From Dyadobacter fermentans (GTDB lineage: Bacteria; Bacteroidota; Bacteroidia; Cytophagales; Spirosomataceae), in NCBI RefSeq assembly GCF_019924045.1, contig NZ_JAHXBN010000013.1, positions 310,001 through 374,000 on the forward strand: DNA of 64,000 nucleotides, written 5' to 3'. The translations under genes were made by a program, and so were the position numbers. The notes beneath the pieces are model-generated. The model was not told the origin of the DNA. It was given only the letters and a program-made list of their open reading frames with translations, and made no database searches. This document shows positions 54,452 through 63,048 of the stretch, piece after piece. Each line of letters begins with the position of its first letter. Position 1 is the stretch's first letter.

Positions 54452-55399
54452 TTAATAAGTGGGAGCTACCTGTTTGGGTTTTCTGTATTTGTGCAAATTA
54501 ATTAAAAGAACACTACCCAAAATCACGATCAAGCCCAAAATCTGTAATCGCGTGATGGTTTCATGGGCGAAGAAAATACCCAGAAGCACGGCCACAACCG
54601 GATTCACATAAGCATAAGTACTCACCTTCGTAGCCGGCTGTACTTTTAAAAGCCACACATAGGCGCTGAATGCCGCAATCGAACCGAAAAGGATCAGGTA
54701 ACCGGTGGCAAGCCAGGCGTTTGTCGGAATCGACGAGAGCTGTACGGAAGAAAACTCACCTGAAAACAATGCACCGGGTATGAATGCTACGCCGGCAGCG
54801 AGCATTTGCCAGGTCGAGTTGACCGTCGCTGAGGTCGACACGGAGTTGTATTTGGAATACAGTGAGCCACCCGCCCAGGCCATCGAACCTAACACCACGA
54901 TCACCATCGCGAAAAGGTCCCGCCCGCTGTTCAGGGACGACATTGTGGCCATTATTTTTTCATAAAAAAGCAGTATAACTCCAGCGAAACCGACCAGCAG
55001 GCCCAGAATGGTCGATTTGTTGCTCAAATTCTCCGACCATTTTGGTTTATCCAGCAACACAAACCAAATGGGCGCAGAGGATATCATAATAGCCACCATT
55101 GCGCTCGGCAGGAATTGCTCCACCCAAATCACCACTCCGTTGCCGACGAACAGCAACAATAAACCCGTCACAAGGGCGGGTTTCATAATCTTCCAGGAAA
55201 ATACTTTTTCACCTTGCATCAGGCTCCAACCGAGCATCAGCAAGCCGGCGATAATGAAGCGGAATGATCCAAGGAAAAACGGCGGAAAACCTTCCAGGGC
55301 TCTCTGGATAAAGAAATAGGTGGATCCCCAAACGATATACACGGTGGCGAATGCCAGTACCACCATTAATGTTGACGGAGTTTTTGTTGATGTTTGCAT
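54452..55399 (-). CDS. EamA/DMT-family transporter
   Basis: 315-aa inner-membrane protein with ten hydrophobic helices in two EamA repeats, starting VYIVWGSTYFFIQRALEG, the signature of YedA-like DMT exporters; second repeat AWAGGSLYSKYNSVS. Likely exports an amino acid or related metabolite. Lies between an Lrp-type regulator (7 bp upstream) and the ChrB-AraC gene; Lrp next to an EamA exporter points to amino-acid export. Confidence 0.88.
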   Translation of the reverse strand: MQTSTKTPSTLMVVLAFATVYIVWGSTYFFIQRALEGFPPFFLGSFRFIIAGLLMLGWSLMQGEKVFSWKIMKPALVTGLLLLFVGNGVVIWVEQFLPSAMVAIMISSAPIWFVLLDKPKWSENLSNKSTILGLLVGFAGVILLFYEKIMATMSSLNSGRDLFAMVIVVLGSMAWAGGSLYSKYNSVSTSATVNSTWQMLAAGVAFIPGALFSGEFSSVQLSSIPTNAWLATGYLILFGSIAAFSAYVWLLKVQPATKVSTYAYVNPVVAVLLGIFFAHETITRLQILGLIVILGSVLLINLHKYRKPKQVAPTY

Positions 55400-55406
55400 G
55401 GCGATT

Positions 55407-55883
55407 TCATTTTTCTGGTATAACTAACTGTTGCTCTTCCTTGACCGTTTCGAGGACGATCGTAGTGCGTGTGGATGTGATACTCTGTATTTTGCTGAAC
55501 TTGTTGCGCATCAGGTCCATCAGCGAAGCCGAATCGGCCGTGCGGACTTTCACCATATAACAATCCTCGCCCGCAATGTGGTGAACCTCTTGTACTTCCG
55601 GTATTTTGGCGAGTTCTTTGGCGGTATTGTTGCTGCCCATGCCCTCCGACGATTTCATTGCAATGAATGCAAGCAGCGTTTGTCCCAAAGCCACGGGACT
55701 GATGCGCGTCGTATATTTGACGATCACCTGCTTCTGTTCCAGCTTCTTGACCCTTTCGAGTACCGCCGAGGGCGCCATTTCCAGCTCACGCGCGAGGTCG
55801 GCATTCGTCATGCGCGCGTTCTCCTGCATAAGGCGGAGAATGCTGAGATCGGTTTTATCGAGAACAATTTCAGTTCCGTTCAT
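55407..55883 (-). CDS. Lrp/AsnC-family transcriptional regulator
   Basis: 158 aa: N-terminal winged HTH (ILRLMQENARMTNADLA, ELEMAPSAVLERVKKLE) and C-terminal RAM effector domain with VQEVHHIAGEDCYMVKV. First gene of the three-gene minus-strand unit. A perfect palindrome GAATA-A-TATTC (55909-55919) lies 26 bp upstream of its ATG with further AT-rich half-sites around 55935-56020, good candidates for autoregulation. Confidence 0.9.
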   Translation of the reverse strand: MNGTEIVLDKTDLSILRLMQENARMTNADLARELEMAPSAVLERVKKLEQKQVIVKYTTRISPVALGQTLLAFIAMKSSEGMGSNNTAKELAKIPEVQEVHHIAGEDCYMVKVRTADSASLMDLMRNKFSKIQSITSTRTTIVLETVKEEQQLVIPEK

Positions 55884-55908
55884 GATTCTGGTAGATGGGG
55901 ATCGAATA

Positions 55909-55919
55909 GAATAATATTC
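55909..55919. promoter_or_regulatory. Candidate Lrp-type operator
   Basis: GAATAATATTC, perfect palindrome between the Lrp gene and the divergent GH26 gene; GAATA/TATTC-like half-sites recur nearby. Binding by the adjacent regulator is inferred. Confidence 0.4.
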
Positions 55920-56097
55920 AAAAAAATACGTTACATTCTGAATATAGTTCAGCTATTACAATGGATGAATCTTAAAAGTTCGTCGTAACTATGAAATTTT
56001 CGAATTTTATTCTAAATAATCGGAAAATAAATGGCGATCGTGCGGAATGGGAATATTTGCCATCTTTACATGATCTCTAATCCCGAACCATACACGC

Positions 56098-57207
56098 ATG
56101 AAAAGACTTGTAATGAGCCTGTTAAGCGCATTGCTCTGCACCGCAGCCGCATTGGCGCAAATCGATACCAAAGCAACTCCCGAGACCGCCGCGCTTTACC
56201 GCAACCTCCAAAAGCTTTCTGAACAGTACATTCTTTTCGGTCATCAGCACGCGACCGAGTACGGGCACGGCTGGTCGGGCGACGAGGAGCGCTCGGATGT
56301 GAAATCGGTAACGGGCTCGCATCCCGCGGTGATCGGGGTCGATTTTATGGGGCTCTCGGGCCGGCCTGCGGACGAAATTGCTAAAACCGCCGAGGCATTG
56401 CGGAAGAACGTGGTGGCGACCTACAACCGCGGTGGCATTACGACGGTTGCCTGGCACTTTTCCAATCCGGCGTCGGAGGGTGGGTTTTATTGGAAAGATG
56501 ATGTTTCCAAACCGGCGATGGCGCTCATCAAACCGGGTGGTTCCCACCACGAGCAATATAAGCTGATCCTGAAAACAATTGCCGATTTCGCACATTCGGT
56601 AAAAGGCAGGGACGGAACCCTCGCCCCGATGATCTTCAGGCCCTTCCACGAGTTCGATGGCGACTGGTTCTGGTGGGGTAAAGGGCACACCTCAAAAGAG
56701 GATTTCATCGCCGTCTGGCGCTTCACCGTTTCCTACCTGCGCGATCAGCTGGGTGTGCACAACTTCCTTTACGCATTCTCTCCCGACAATAAATTCACCT
56801 CCCAGTACGAATTTCTCGAACGCTACCCCGGCAACGAATGGGTGGATATGGTAGGAATGGATAATTACGGTGATTTCGGGCGCGATGGTAAATACAACCT
56901 CGATGCCGGTTTGAAGAAGCTCAAAATCGTGTCGGACTACGCGCAAAAAGCCGGTAAGTTGGCCGCGTTCACCGAAACCGGCCTGGAAAGCATTCCTAAC
57001 CCCACCTGGTGGACGGAGACGCTGCTCAAAACCCTGAAAGCGGAGAAATTACAGCTTGCGTACGTGCTCGTGTGGCGCAACGATACCAAAAGTCCTACCC
57101 ATTTTTACGCCCCTTTTCACGGTCAGGTCAGTGCGGCGGATTTCGTGAAGTTCTATCATGATCCTTATACTTTGTTTGAAAAGGATTTGAAGGAGATATA
57201 TAAATAA
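56098..57207 (+). CDS. Glycoside hydrolase family 26, beta-mannanase-like
   Basis: 369 aa, signal peptide ends ALAQI. GH26 (beta/alpha)8 barrel: YILFGHQHATEYGHGW near the start, the acid/base Glu E185 in RPFHEFDGDW, nucleophile E293 in FTETGLES, and WTETLLKTL after it. Hydrolyses beta-1,4-mannosidic links as endo- or exo-enzyme. It stands apart from the sulfatase locus (10 kb away) and is the only glycoside hydrolase in the window. Confidence 0.92.
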   Translation: MKRLVMSLLSALLCTAAALAQIDTKATPETAALYRNLQKLSEQYILFGHQHATEYGHGWSGDEERSDVKSVTGSHPAVIGVDFMGLSGRPADEIAKTAEALRKNVVATYNRGGITTVAWHFSNPASEGGFYWKDDVSKPAMALIKPGGSHHEQYKLILKTIADFAHSVKGRDGTLAPMIFRPFHEFDGDWFWWGKGHTSKEDFIAVWRFTVSYLRDQLGVHNFLYAFSPDNKFTSQYEFLERYPGNEWVDMVGMDNYGDFGRDGKYNLDAGLKKLKIVSDYAQKAGKLAAFTETGLESIPNPTWWTETLLKTLKAEKLQLAYVLVWRNDTKSPTHFYAPFHGQVSAADFVKFYHDPYTLFEKDLKEIYK

Positions 57208-57253
57208 ATGCGCCTTATGAGTTTAAGATTTGTATAAAAATTGCTGAAACCAT

Positions 57254-57712
57254 ATGATGATCTTCACTTACAAACTTATCCAACGCAAAAACCTCTTCCT
57301 ATTGACCGGCCTGTTCATGACCTTAGCGGCGGTTTCCTGTGCGCCAAAGTACGATCCCAAGCCCGCGCCGGACAAGCGACTTCCCGAAATGCAGACTAAT
57401 GTGGCCGCTTTTAGCACGTCGGGCAATGTGGTGGAAAATTTCAACCTCAGTTTCACAAGCCTGGGAAACATTGCGATAGAGGAGTACGGCATTGTATATG
57501 CTTTTTTGCCGGACACTACCGCGGTAAACCTCGTCATCGGTGGGGCTTATCCCACGGCAAAATTCAAGAACGCCCCGAGAATGGGTGCAAACACGGAAAC
57601 TTTCAACATTAGTTTTCCTGCCGGTATGCATGCTTTATCCTATCGGGCCTACGCAAAAGTCGCAGGCGGCGAAGTGCGGTATGCGACGAACCAGCTGAAT
57701 AAAACTTATTGA
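57254..57712 (+). CDS. Small FN3-like lipoprotein, tandem paralogue 1
   Basis: 152 aa; lipobox VSC then APKYDPKP. The mature part is one Ig/FN3-like beta domain: LGNIAIEEYGIVYAF, FPAGMHALSYRAYAKVAGGEVRYA. The EYGxVY ... YRAYAK ... RYA pattern is that of Bacteroidota surface lipoprotein domains of unknown role. First of four tandem paralogues (also 57900, 58484, 58916); closest to the fourth. Confidence 0.75.
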   Translation: MMIFTYKLIQRKNLFLLTGLFMTLAAVSCAPKYDPKPAPDKRLPEMQTNVAAFSTSGNVVENFNLSFTSLGNIAIEEYGIVYAFLPDTTAVNLVIGGAYPTAKFKNAPRMGANTETFNISFPAGMHALSYRAYAKVAGGEVRYATNQLNKTY

Positions 57713-57810
57713 TTCGACTGCCTGCAAGAGTTACTTTTAGTGGACGCTGTCACGCATCCTTCATATAGAAACTTCCTATGTCGGAGAAAGACGTTGGTTT
57801 GATGAAAAAC

Positions 57811-57852
57811 CTTTTACTCATTGAGAAACTGTCGGTGCACATTAAAAATCAG
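57811..57852 (+). repeat. Duplicated intergenic segment, copy 1
   Basis: CTTTTACTCATTGAGAAA then TCGGTGCACATTAAAAATCA; similar to 58396-58436 before the next paralogue. The spacers of the lipoprotein array were duplicated with the genes. Confidence 0.6.
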
Positions 57853-57899
57853 TCCAAAGGACGTGGTTAGCTATTATTGCTGAAACCTAATTAAAAGCA

Positions 57900-58337
57900 A
57901 TGATGGCGACTTCAAACCAATTTTTCAAAAAAGGCCTTTGCGCTGCATTTGGTGCATTTATTTTATTTAGTACTATTTCCTCATGCGATGTCTTCAAGGC
58001 TGATCCCAAGCCGCTGGTTTTTGAAACAGGGCCAGTAGTTTTTTTGCGACTTGGTGGAGTTATCGAAAGTTTTCACATTGTAATTGATGATCTGGGAAGC
58101 AAGCCTATTGAAGAATATGGAATTGTTTATGCTGTTGACAGCGCCGAAATTATCAGGGCCCCTCTTATCACCGACAAAAAGGTAACCTTTACCGAGCCAG
58201 CAAAAGTTGGCGGAAATGCGCAGAAAGTAAAAATTGGTTACCCCATCGGCACGACATGCATTTCCTGCCGAGCTTATGCGAAGTTCAAAGACGGTACCGT
58301 ACAGTATGCGGAAAAAGGCCAAAAAATGATCTTCTAG
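57900..58337 (+). CDS. Small FN3-like lipoprotein, tandem paralogue 2
   Basis: 145 aa; lipobox SSC then DVFKADPKP. Same single-domain layout, LGSKPIEEYGIVYAV and ISCRAYAKFKDGTVQYA, with Cys (ISCRAYAK) where the others have Tyr before RAYAK. More diverged and more AT-rich than paralogues 1 and 4. Confidence 0.7.
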   Translation: MMATSNQFFKKGLCAAFGAFILFSTISSCDVFKADPKPLVFETGPVVFLRLGGVIESFHIVIDDLGSKPIEEYGIVYAVDSAEIIRAPLITDKKVTFTEPAKVGGNAQKVKIGYPIGTTCISCRAYAKFKDGTVQYAEKGQKMIF

Positions 58338-58395
58338 TGACCGGGCTGTCTCGTGCCAGCAGTATGCGAATATGCGCTGTAACTACAAGATTCTT

Positions 58396-58436
58396 CCTTT
58401 CACTCATTGAAAAAAGATCGTTGCACATTAAAAATT
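58396..58436 (+). repeat. Duplicated intergenic segment, copy 2
   Basis: CTTTCACTCATTGAAAAA then TCGTTGCACATTAAAAATTA, matching 57811-57852. Confidence 0.6.
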
Positions 58437-58483
58437 AATTGTCCCACGCCGCTTGAATAACATTGCTAAAAAAACGAAACGCA

Positions 58484-58903
58484 ATGAAACCACAAGTCTT
58501 AAGGCAAATTGCATCTTTTGCTGCTTTACTTCTTTCCACGGGACTTCCATCCTGTGACCGTGAGATAAATCCCAAGTCAGAAATGCAGATTCAAACAGGG
58601 CCTGCACATGTAACGGAACTGGGCGGCACCATCAATTCTTTTGTTGTCGTATTCAATGAATTGGGCAATAAGCCCATTGAAGAATACGGCGTGGTGTACA
58701 CATTTGACGACAATGTCAAGGATCGTTATCCAGATTTAACCGATTCACAAGTTGCCTTCGATCTTCCTCCCCAGCGATACTCGAACGAGAAACCAGTGAA
58801 AATTGAGTTCCCGTCGTCAGCGCATTGGATAGGTTACCGCGCTTATGCGAAGCTTAAAAGTGGAGAAATCAAATATGCCGAACCAGTTATCATAACCTAC
58901 TAG
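58484..58903 (+). CDS. Small FN3-like lipoprotein, tandem paralogue 3
   Basis: 139 aa from the ATG at 58484; lipobox PSC then DREINPKSE. Shares LGNKPIEEYGVVYTF and IGYRAYAKLKSGEIKYAE with the array. It has TGPAHVTELGGTIN in the first strand, as in paralogue 4 (TGPATFHVLGGVIE). Confidence 0.7.
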   Translation: MKPQVLRQIASFAALLLSTGLPSCDREINPKSEMQIQTGPAHVTELGGTINSFVVVFNELGNKPIEEYGVVYTFDDNVKDRYPDLTDSQVAFDLPPQRYSNEKPVKIEFPSSAHWIGYRAYAKLKSGEIKYAEPVIITY

Positions 58904-58915
58904 TGACCCTTTACT

Positions 58916-59377
58916 ATGGCAGGTAGCAAGCAAAACATGAACCATGTACGCCAGTTATTATTAGTGGCTATTCTATTTTCCGCAATAGCACTTTCGTGCA
59001 CGAATCACTCGCATAAGAATGATCCGAAGCCGGAGGAAAAGACCTTTCCAGAAATCCATACCGGACCAGCTACCTTCCACGTGCTGGGTGGCGTGATCGA
59101 GACTTTCACCGTCAATTTTGAAAAGTTTGGCAATGTTCCGGTTGAAGAGTATGGGGTCGTGTACGCGTTTTTGCCCGAAACAACGTCCGTAGAGCTCGTG
59201 GTGGATGGGCCGTATCCCGCTGCGAAGTTCAAAGGGACAGCGAAATTGGGACTCAATACGGAGACTTTTAAGATCGGTTTCCCTACCAATATGCATGCTT
59301 TATCGTATCGCGCCTACGTGAAAGTAAAAGGCGGCGAGGTACGCTATGCGGATAACGATTTTACCAAGGTCTATTAA
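58916..59377 (+). CDS. Small FN3-like lipoprotein, tandem paralogue 4
   Basis: 153 aa (or 146 if the Met at 58937 is used, which also keeps a good signal). Lipobox LSC then TNHSHKNDPKP. Contains FGNVPVEEYGVVYAFLPE and HALSYRAYVKVKGGEVRYA, near-identical in places to paralogue 1. Its end overlaps by 4 bp the converging zinc-ribbon gene. Confidence 0.72.
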   Translation: MAGSKQNMNHVRQLLLVAILFSAIALSCTNHSHKNDPKPEEKTFPEIHTGPATFHVLGGVIETFTVNFEKFGNVPVEEYGVVYAFLPETTSVELVVDGPYPAAKFKGTAKLGLNTETFKIGFPTNMHALSYRAYVKVKGGEVRYADNDFTKVY

Positions 59378-59823
59378 TCATGCACCGCCCGCTCCTGAAA
59401 TTTCCGGCTGACCAGGTGGTAATTGAACAGCTCCACCAGATCAATAAGCACGGCGTTGGGATCGTTGGCGTTTAGGTATATCCGTACTTTCCGGATGAAA
59501 TCGTAAAGCGGTTCGTAGTATTTGTGACCGGTTTCTTCCTGGAAATCCTGGATCGTGAAAGTGTTGCCCTTTTTGAGAATCATGTATACGGCGATAAAAA
59601 AGTAGGAGATCGGGAGCTTGCTGCCTTCGAGCACAGTGCCGCTTTGCAACGTCGTGCGGAATCGGCATTGCTTGCATTGAAACTGCTGCTTCGGCGCGAG
59701 CCAGTAATGATGGGTACCGCCGCATTTTTTGCAGGTGATCCCACGCCGTAACCTGAAATCCTTGAATGCCTCCGTCGCGATGGTTTCGTTCTTGTAAATA
59801 TCGATCAGATTGCCCGCTTGCAT
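59374..59823 (-). CDS. IS1595-type transposase zinc-ribbon domain protein (no catalytic domain)
   Basis: 149 aa from the ATG at 59823. The N-terminal half is the zinc ribbon found at the front of IS1595/ISXO2-like transposases: CKKCGG and CKQCRF (four Cys), then TLQSGTVLEGSKLPISYFFI and a helical QDFQEETGHKYYEPL segment. The DDE catalytic domain is absent and I see no inverted repeats or remnants downstream, so it is either a relic or a domesticated DNA-binding protein. A consensus -7 element on this strand (TAGCTTTG, 59848-59855) suggests it is expressed. It is divergent from the encapsulin operon. Confidence 0.7.
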   Translation of the reverse strand: MQAGNLIDIYKNETIATEAFKDFRLRRGITCKKCGGTHHYWLAPKQQFQCKQCRFRTTLQSGTVLEGSKLPISYFFIAVYMILKKGNTFTIQDFQEETGHKYYEPLYDFIRKVRIYLNANDPNAVLIDLVELFNYHLVSRKFQERAVHD

Positions 59824-59880
59824 AATAAAATGATAGAATGAGAAGTCCAAAGCTAGCAAAAAAGTTAATATAATATATAG

Positions 59881-59897
59881 TCTATCGAATTTATATA
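59881..59897 (+). promoter_or_regulatory. Shared operator-like element, site E1
   Basis: TCTATCGAATTTATATA, whose first 15 bp equal site B exactly; extended by TAGA. No TTTG precedes it. It lies 58 bp upstream of the zinc-ribbon start and 326 bp upstream of the encapsulin start. Confidence 0.6.
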
Positions 59898-59941
59898 GAA
59901 TATTTTTAGTGGTAAGCTTTCGAATCGATCAATCCATAAAT

Positions 59942-59958
59942 TCTATAAAAACGATAGG
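59942..59958 (-). promoter_or_regulatory. Shared operator-like element, site E2 (inverted)
   Basis: Read on the minus strand it is CCTATCGTTTTTATAGA, 14 of 17 matches to site B. With E1 it forms an inverted pair 44 bp apart in the 400-bp region 59824-60223. That region also holds an open frame at 60025-60261 of doubtful reality and no other gene. Confidence 0.5.
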
Positions 59959-60223
59959 GGAATGAGCCAAATTTTAGTCGGTAGTCAGGTGGTTTTTGAG
60001 CATATTATTTCTGGTGTTTGATGAATGAAAACAGTATCTTGGTATAATCTATGGAGGCTGGCCGGTTCGAGAAATGAGGTGGCAAACGGCTGGTGGCAGG
60101 TTATGGGGTTCTTTAAATGCCTGATTTATAGTTCACGTATGTTTGTGATCGTTAATCCGGCCGCGCTCTGGCAATACCTGGTGGCGCAATGCAGCTCGTT
60201 TCTCATTAATAATCAAATACAGA

Positions 60224-61144
60224 ATGGCCAAGTTAAACCAAAATCAAACTGCGCTCGGTGACGTGGCAGCACGGCAGTTGGCGATCGCAACCCGTACGGT
60301 GCCTCAATTCGAGGCGATCACGCCGCGATGGCTTACGCATTTGCTCAACTGGATCCCCGTGGAGTCGGGTGTGTACCGCCTGAACAAGGTAAAGGAAGGC
60401 AGCACCGCGGAAGTGGATTGCTCTCGTCGCGACGAGCGCGAGTTGCCCCATACTTTTATCGATTACGTTGAGAACCCGCGCGAATACAACCTGACGGCCG
60501 TGAACACGGTGCTCGACGTACATACCCGCGTGTCGGATTTGTACAGCAAGCCTTATAACCAGATCAGCGAACAGCTGCGCCTGACGATCGAAAGCATTAA
60601 AGAGCGCCAGGAAAGTGAGCTGATCAATAATGGTGAGTATGGACTGCTTTCGAGCATTGCCGACAAACAGAAGATCTCGACGCGCCTGGGCCCGCCGACG
60701 CCGGACGACCTCGACGAGCTGCTTACCAAAGTATGGAAAGAACCCGGGTTCTTCCTGTTGCACCCGAAAGCCATCGCTGCGTTCGGCCGCGAGTGTACGC
60801 GCAAGGGCGTTCCACCTCCGACGATCTCGCTTTTCGGCTCCCAATTCATTACATGGCGGGGCATTCCACTGATTCCCTCCGATAAAGTGCCTATCGAAAA
60901 TGGCAAAACGAAGATCCTTTTGCTCCGCACGGGTGAAAGCCGTCAGGGCGTAGTAGGATTGTACCAACCGGGTTTGCCGGGTGAACAGTCGCCGGGGCTT
61001 TCTGTCCGTTTTATGGGCATCAACGACAAGGCCATCGCCTCGTACCTGGTATCGCTTTACTGTTCGCTAGCTGTGCTGGTCGACGACGCGATTGCGGTTT
61101 TGGAAGATGTAGAAATCGGTAACTACCATGAGTACAAATATTGA
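60224..61144 (+). CDS. srpI: Family 2A encapsulin shell protein (SrpI-like)
   Basis: 306-aa HK97-fold protein that self-assembles into a protein nanocompartment. Length, N-terminal arm (AARQLAIATRTVPQFEAITP), ITPRWLTHLLNWIPVESG, the long extended segment near RDERELPHTFIDYVENPREY, and the C-terminal LVDDAIAVLEDVEIGNY agree with the SrpI/35-kDa antigen group (Family 2A). There is no cyclic-nucleotide-binding insert, which would mark Family 2B. The next gene overlaps by 17 bp and encodes a cysteine desulfurase, the known cargo of this family. Assignment is by recognition of sequence and operon context. Confidence 0.9.
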   Translation: MAKLNQNQTALGDVAARQLAIATRTVPQFEAITPRWLTHLLNWIPVESGVYRLNKVKEGSTAEVDCSRRDERELPHTFIDYVENPREYNLTAVNTVLDVHTRVSDLYSKPYNQISEQLRLTIESIKERQESELINNGEYGLLSSIADKQKISTRLGPPTPDDLDELLTKVWKEPGFFLLHPKAIAAFGRECTRKGVPPPTISLFGSQFITWRGIPLIPSDKVPIENGKTKILLLRTGESRQGVVGLYQPGLPGEQSPGLSVRFMGINDKAIASYLVSLYCSLAVLVDDAIAVLEDVEIGNYHEYKY

Positions 61145-63044
61145 CGGCCAGCCGATTGGTCTGCCAGACGGCATCCCAAGTAATTTTCCGGGCAATTCTT
61201 CGGGCAATTTGCCCGACGCCCATGCTCTGGAGCGGCTCGCCAATGAACTTTTCAAGGCATTACCGGGAGAAATGCCGTCTCCCGTTTTCTCGCCGAACCT
61301 GGAAGACCATCCGAGGGCGCAAAAAATGCTGGGCATCATTCAGCAGGAGTTCGGAGGCAAACAATCGCCATCGAACGCATATGCGCAATCGCATCAGGAT
61401 TTCGATGTGAGCGAGCCGCAAACGAGTCTGCCCGATCCGCATTTTACCGACGGCCATGTACCACCGTCGGCTGCTGGTGTAGGCATTTCACCAGCCGGGC
61501 AGGTGCCGGCCGGCGGGCTAAATGCCGGCCAGTCGCCCGCAGGCAATAGGAACCCGGCATTTCCTTATCAGGATCACCAGCATGATCTGACAGACGTGTT
61601 CAACCGGCTTCCGAATTTTGGCAGTTCCGCGCATTTGCCATACGCGGGTGCTGCGCCATCGCTGCCGTCTTATTATTTTCTGAATGAAAATTTCACGGAA
61701 AAACCGCATGTTCCCGGCGCCGCCAATTTTTTGCCGCACAGCTTTTCGCCGTTTTCATTCGGTAATATTCACGTGGGCAACGATCGTGATCAGCTCGGCC
61801 GCTCCGTGCAAAGTCCGATCGGTAAGATACCTTTTGATATAAACCGCGTCCGCAGCGACTTCCCGGTATTCAAGGAGCGCGTGAATGGCAAGCCATTGAT
61901 CTGGTTCGACAATGCGGCTACTACCCAGAAGCCGAAGCAGGTGATCGACCGGATCAGCTATTTCTATGAACACGAAAATTCCAACATTCACCGCGCCGCG
62001 CACGAGCTCGCCGCCCGCGCTACGGACGCCTACGAGGGCGCACGTGAGAAGGTACGGGCATTCGTGAATGCAAGGTCGGTCAATGAGATCGTGTTTGTAC
62101 GGGGCACTACCGAGGCGATTAACCTCGTAGCTAAAACCTGGGGCGACCAAAACCTGAATGCGGGCGATGAAATCATCGTAAGTCACCTCGAACACCACGC
62201 GAACATCGTACCCTGGAAGCAACTAGCGGATAAAAAAGGCCTGGTACTACGCGTGATCCCCGTGGACGACGACGGCCAGATTTTGCTCGACGCCTACGCC
62301 GGCTTATTGAACCCGAAAACCAAACTCGTGTCCTTTACACAGGTCTCAAATGCTTTGGGGACCGTCACTCCCGCGAAGCAGATCATCGAAATGGCGCATT
62401 CCGTTGGCGCGAAAGTGCTGCTCGACGGCGCACAATCCGTTTCGCACCTTCGGACGGACGTGACAGGTCTCAACTGCGATTGGTTTGTATTCTCCGGTCA
62501 CAAAGTTTTCGGCCCGACGGGCATTGGGGCTTTGTACGGAAAAGAGGACATCCTGAACGCCACACAGCCGTGGCAGGGCGGCGGTAATATGATCGTGGAT
62601 GTCACATTCGAACACATTCAATACCATAATGCGCCTTCGCGATTCGAGGCGGGTACCGGCAACATCGCCGATGCGGTAGGTCTCGGCGCTGCATTGGATT
62701 ATGTAAACCACCTTGGTATCGAGCATATCCATCAGTACGAACATTTCCTGCTCGAATATGCGACCGGTTTGATGAAAAATGTCCCTGGCCTGCGACTGAT
62801 CGGTACTGCGAAGGAAAAAGCATCGGTACTGTCGTTTGTTCTGGATGGTTATAAAACAGAGGAGGTAGGTGCGGCGCTCAACAAGGAAGGCATCGCCGTA
62901 CGCTCGGGCCACCACTGTGCGCAGCCTATCCTGAGGCGGTTTGGCCTCGAAACCACCGTGCGCCCTTCTCTCGCATTTTACAATACCTGTGAGGAGATAG
63001 ACGTGCTCGTGGCAACGCTGCACCGGTTGAGCGGGCGCCGCTGA
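61128..63044 (+). CDS. Encapsulin-cargo cysteine desulfurase with long disordered N-terminal extension
   Basis: 638 aa. Residues ~1-232 are Pro/Gly/Ser/Asn/His-rich with no fold signature (SNFPGNSSGNLPDAH, GNRNPAFPYQ); such extensions direct Family 2A cargo into the shell. Residues ~233-638 are a SufS-type (group II) cysteine desulfurase: WFDNAATTQKPKQVID, PLP lysine K459 in SGHKVFGPTG, catalytic C597 in RSGHHCAQP, and FYNTCEEID near the end. It would remove sulfur from cysteine inside the compartment, where sulfur can accumulate. Overlaps the shell gene; a different subgroup from the stand-alone enzyme at 46463. Confidence 0.93.
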   Translation: MSTNIDGQPIGLPDGIPSNFPGNSSGNLPDAHALERLANELFKALPGEMPSPVFSPNLEDHPRAQKMLGIIQQEFGGKQSPSNAYAQSHQDFDVSEPQTSLPDPHFTDGHVPPSAAGVGISPAGQVPAGGLNAGQSPAGNRNPAFPYQDHQHDLTDVFNRLPNFGSSAHLPYAGAAPSLPSYYFLNENFTEKPHVPGAANFLPHSFSPFSFGNIHVGNDRDQLGRSVQSPIGKIPFDINRVRSDFPVFKERVNGKPLIWFDNAATTQKPKQVIDRISYFYEHENSNIHRAAHELAARATDAYEGAREKVRAFVNARSVNEIVFVRGTTEAINLVAKTWGDQNLNAGDEIIVSHLEHHANIVPWKQLADKKGLVLRVIPVDDDGQILLDAYAGLLNPKTKLVSFTQVSNALGTVTPAKQIIEMAHSVGAKVLLDGAQSVSHLRTDVTGLNCDWFVFSGHKVFGPTGIGALYGKEDILNATQPWQGGGNMIVDVTFEHIQYHNAPSRFEAGTGNIADAVGLGAALDYVNHLGIEHIHQYEHFLLEYATGLMKNVPGLRLIGTAKEKASVLSFVLDGYKTEEVGAALNKEGIAVRSGHHCAQPILRRFGLETTVRPSLAFYNTCEEIDVLVATLHRLSGRR

Positions 63045-63048
63045 GGAT

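Noticed and set aside
59374..59823. Complete IS1595-family insertion sequence
   Set aside because: Only the zinc-ribbon part is present; no DDE domain, terminal inverted repeats or target duplication could be seen around it.
60025..60261. 78-codon open frame upstream of and overlapping the encapsulin start, rich in Trp
   Set aside because: Overlaps the encapsulin start by 38 bp in another frame, has no recognisable domain, and its composition looks like translated leader DNA. A leader ORF role is possible but unsupported.
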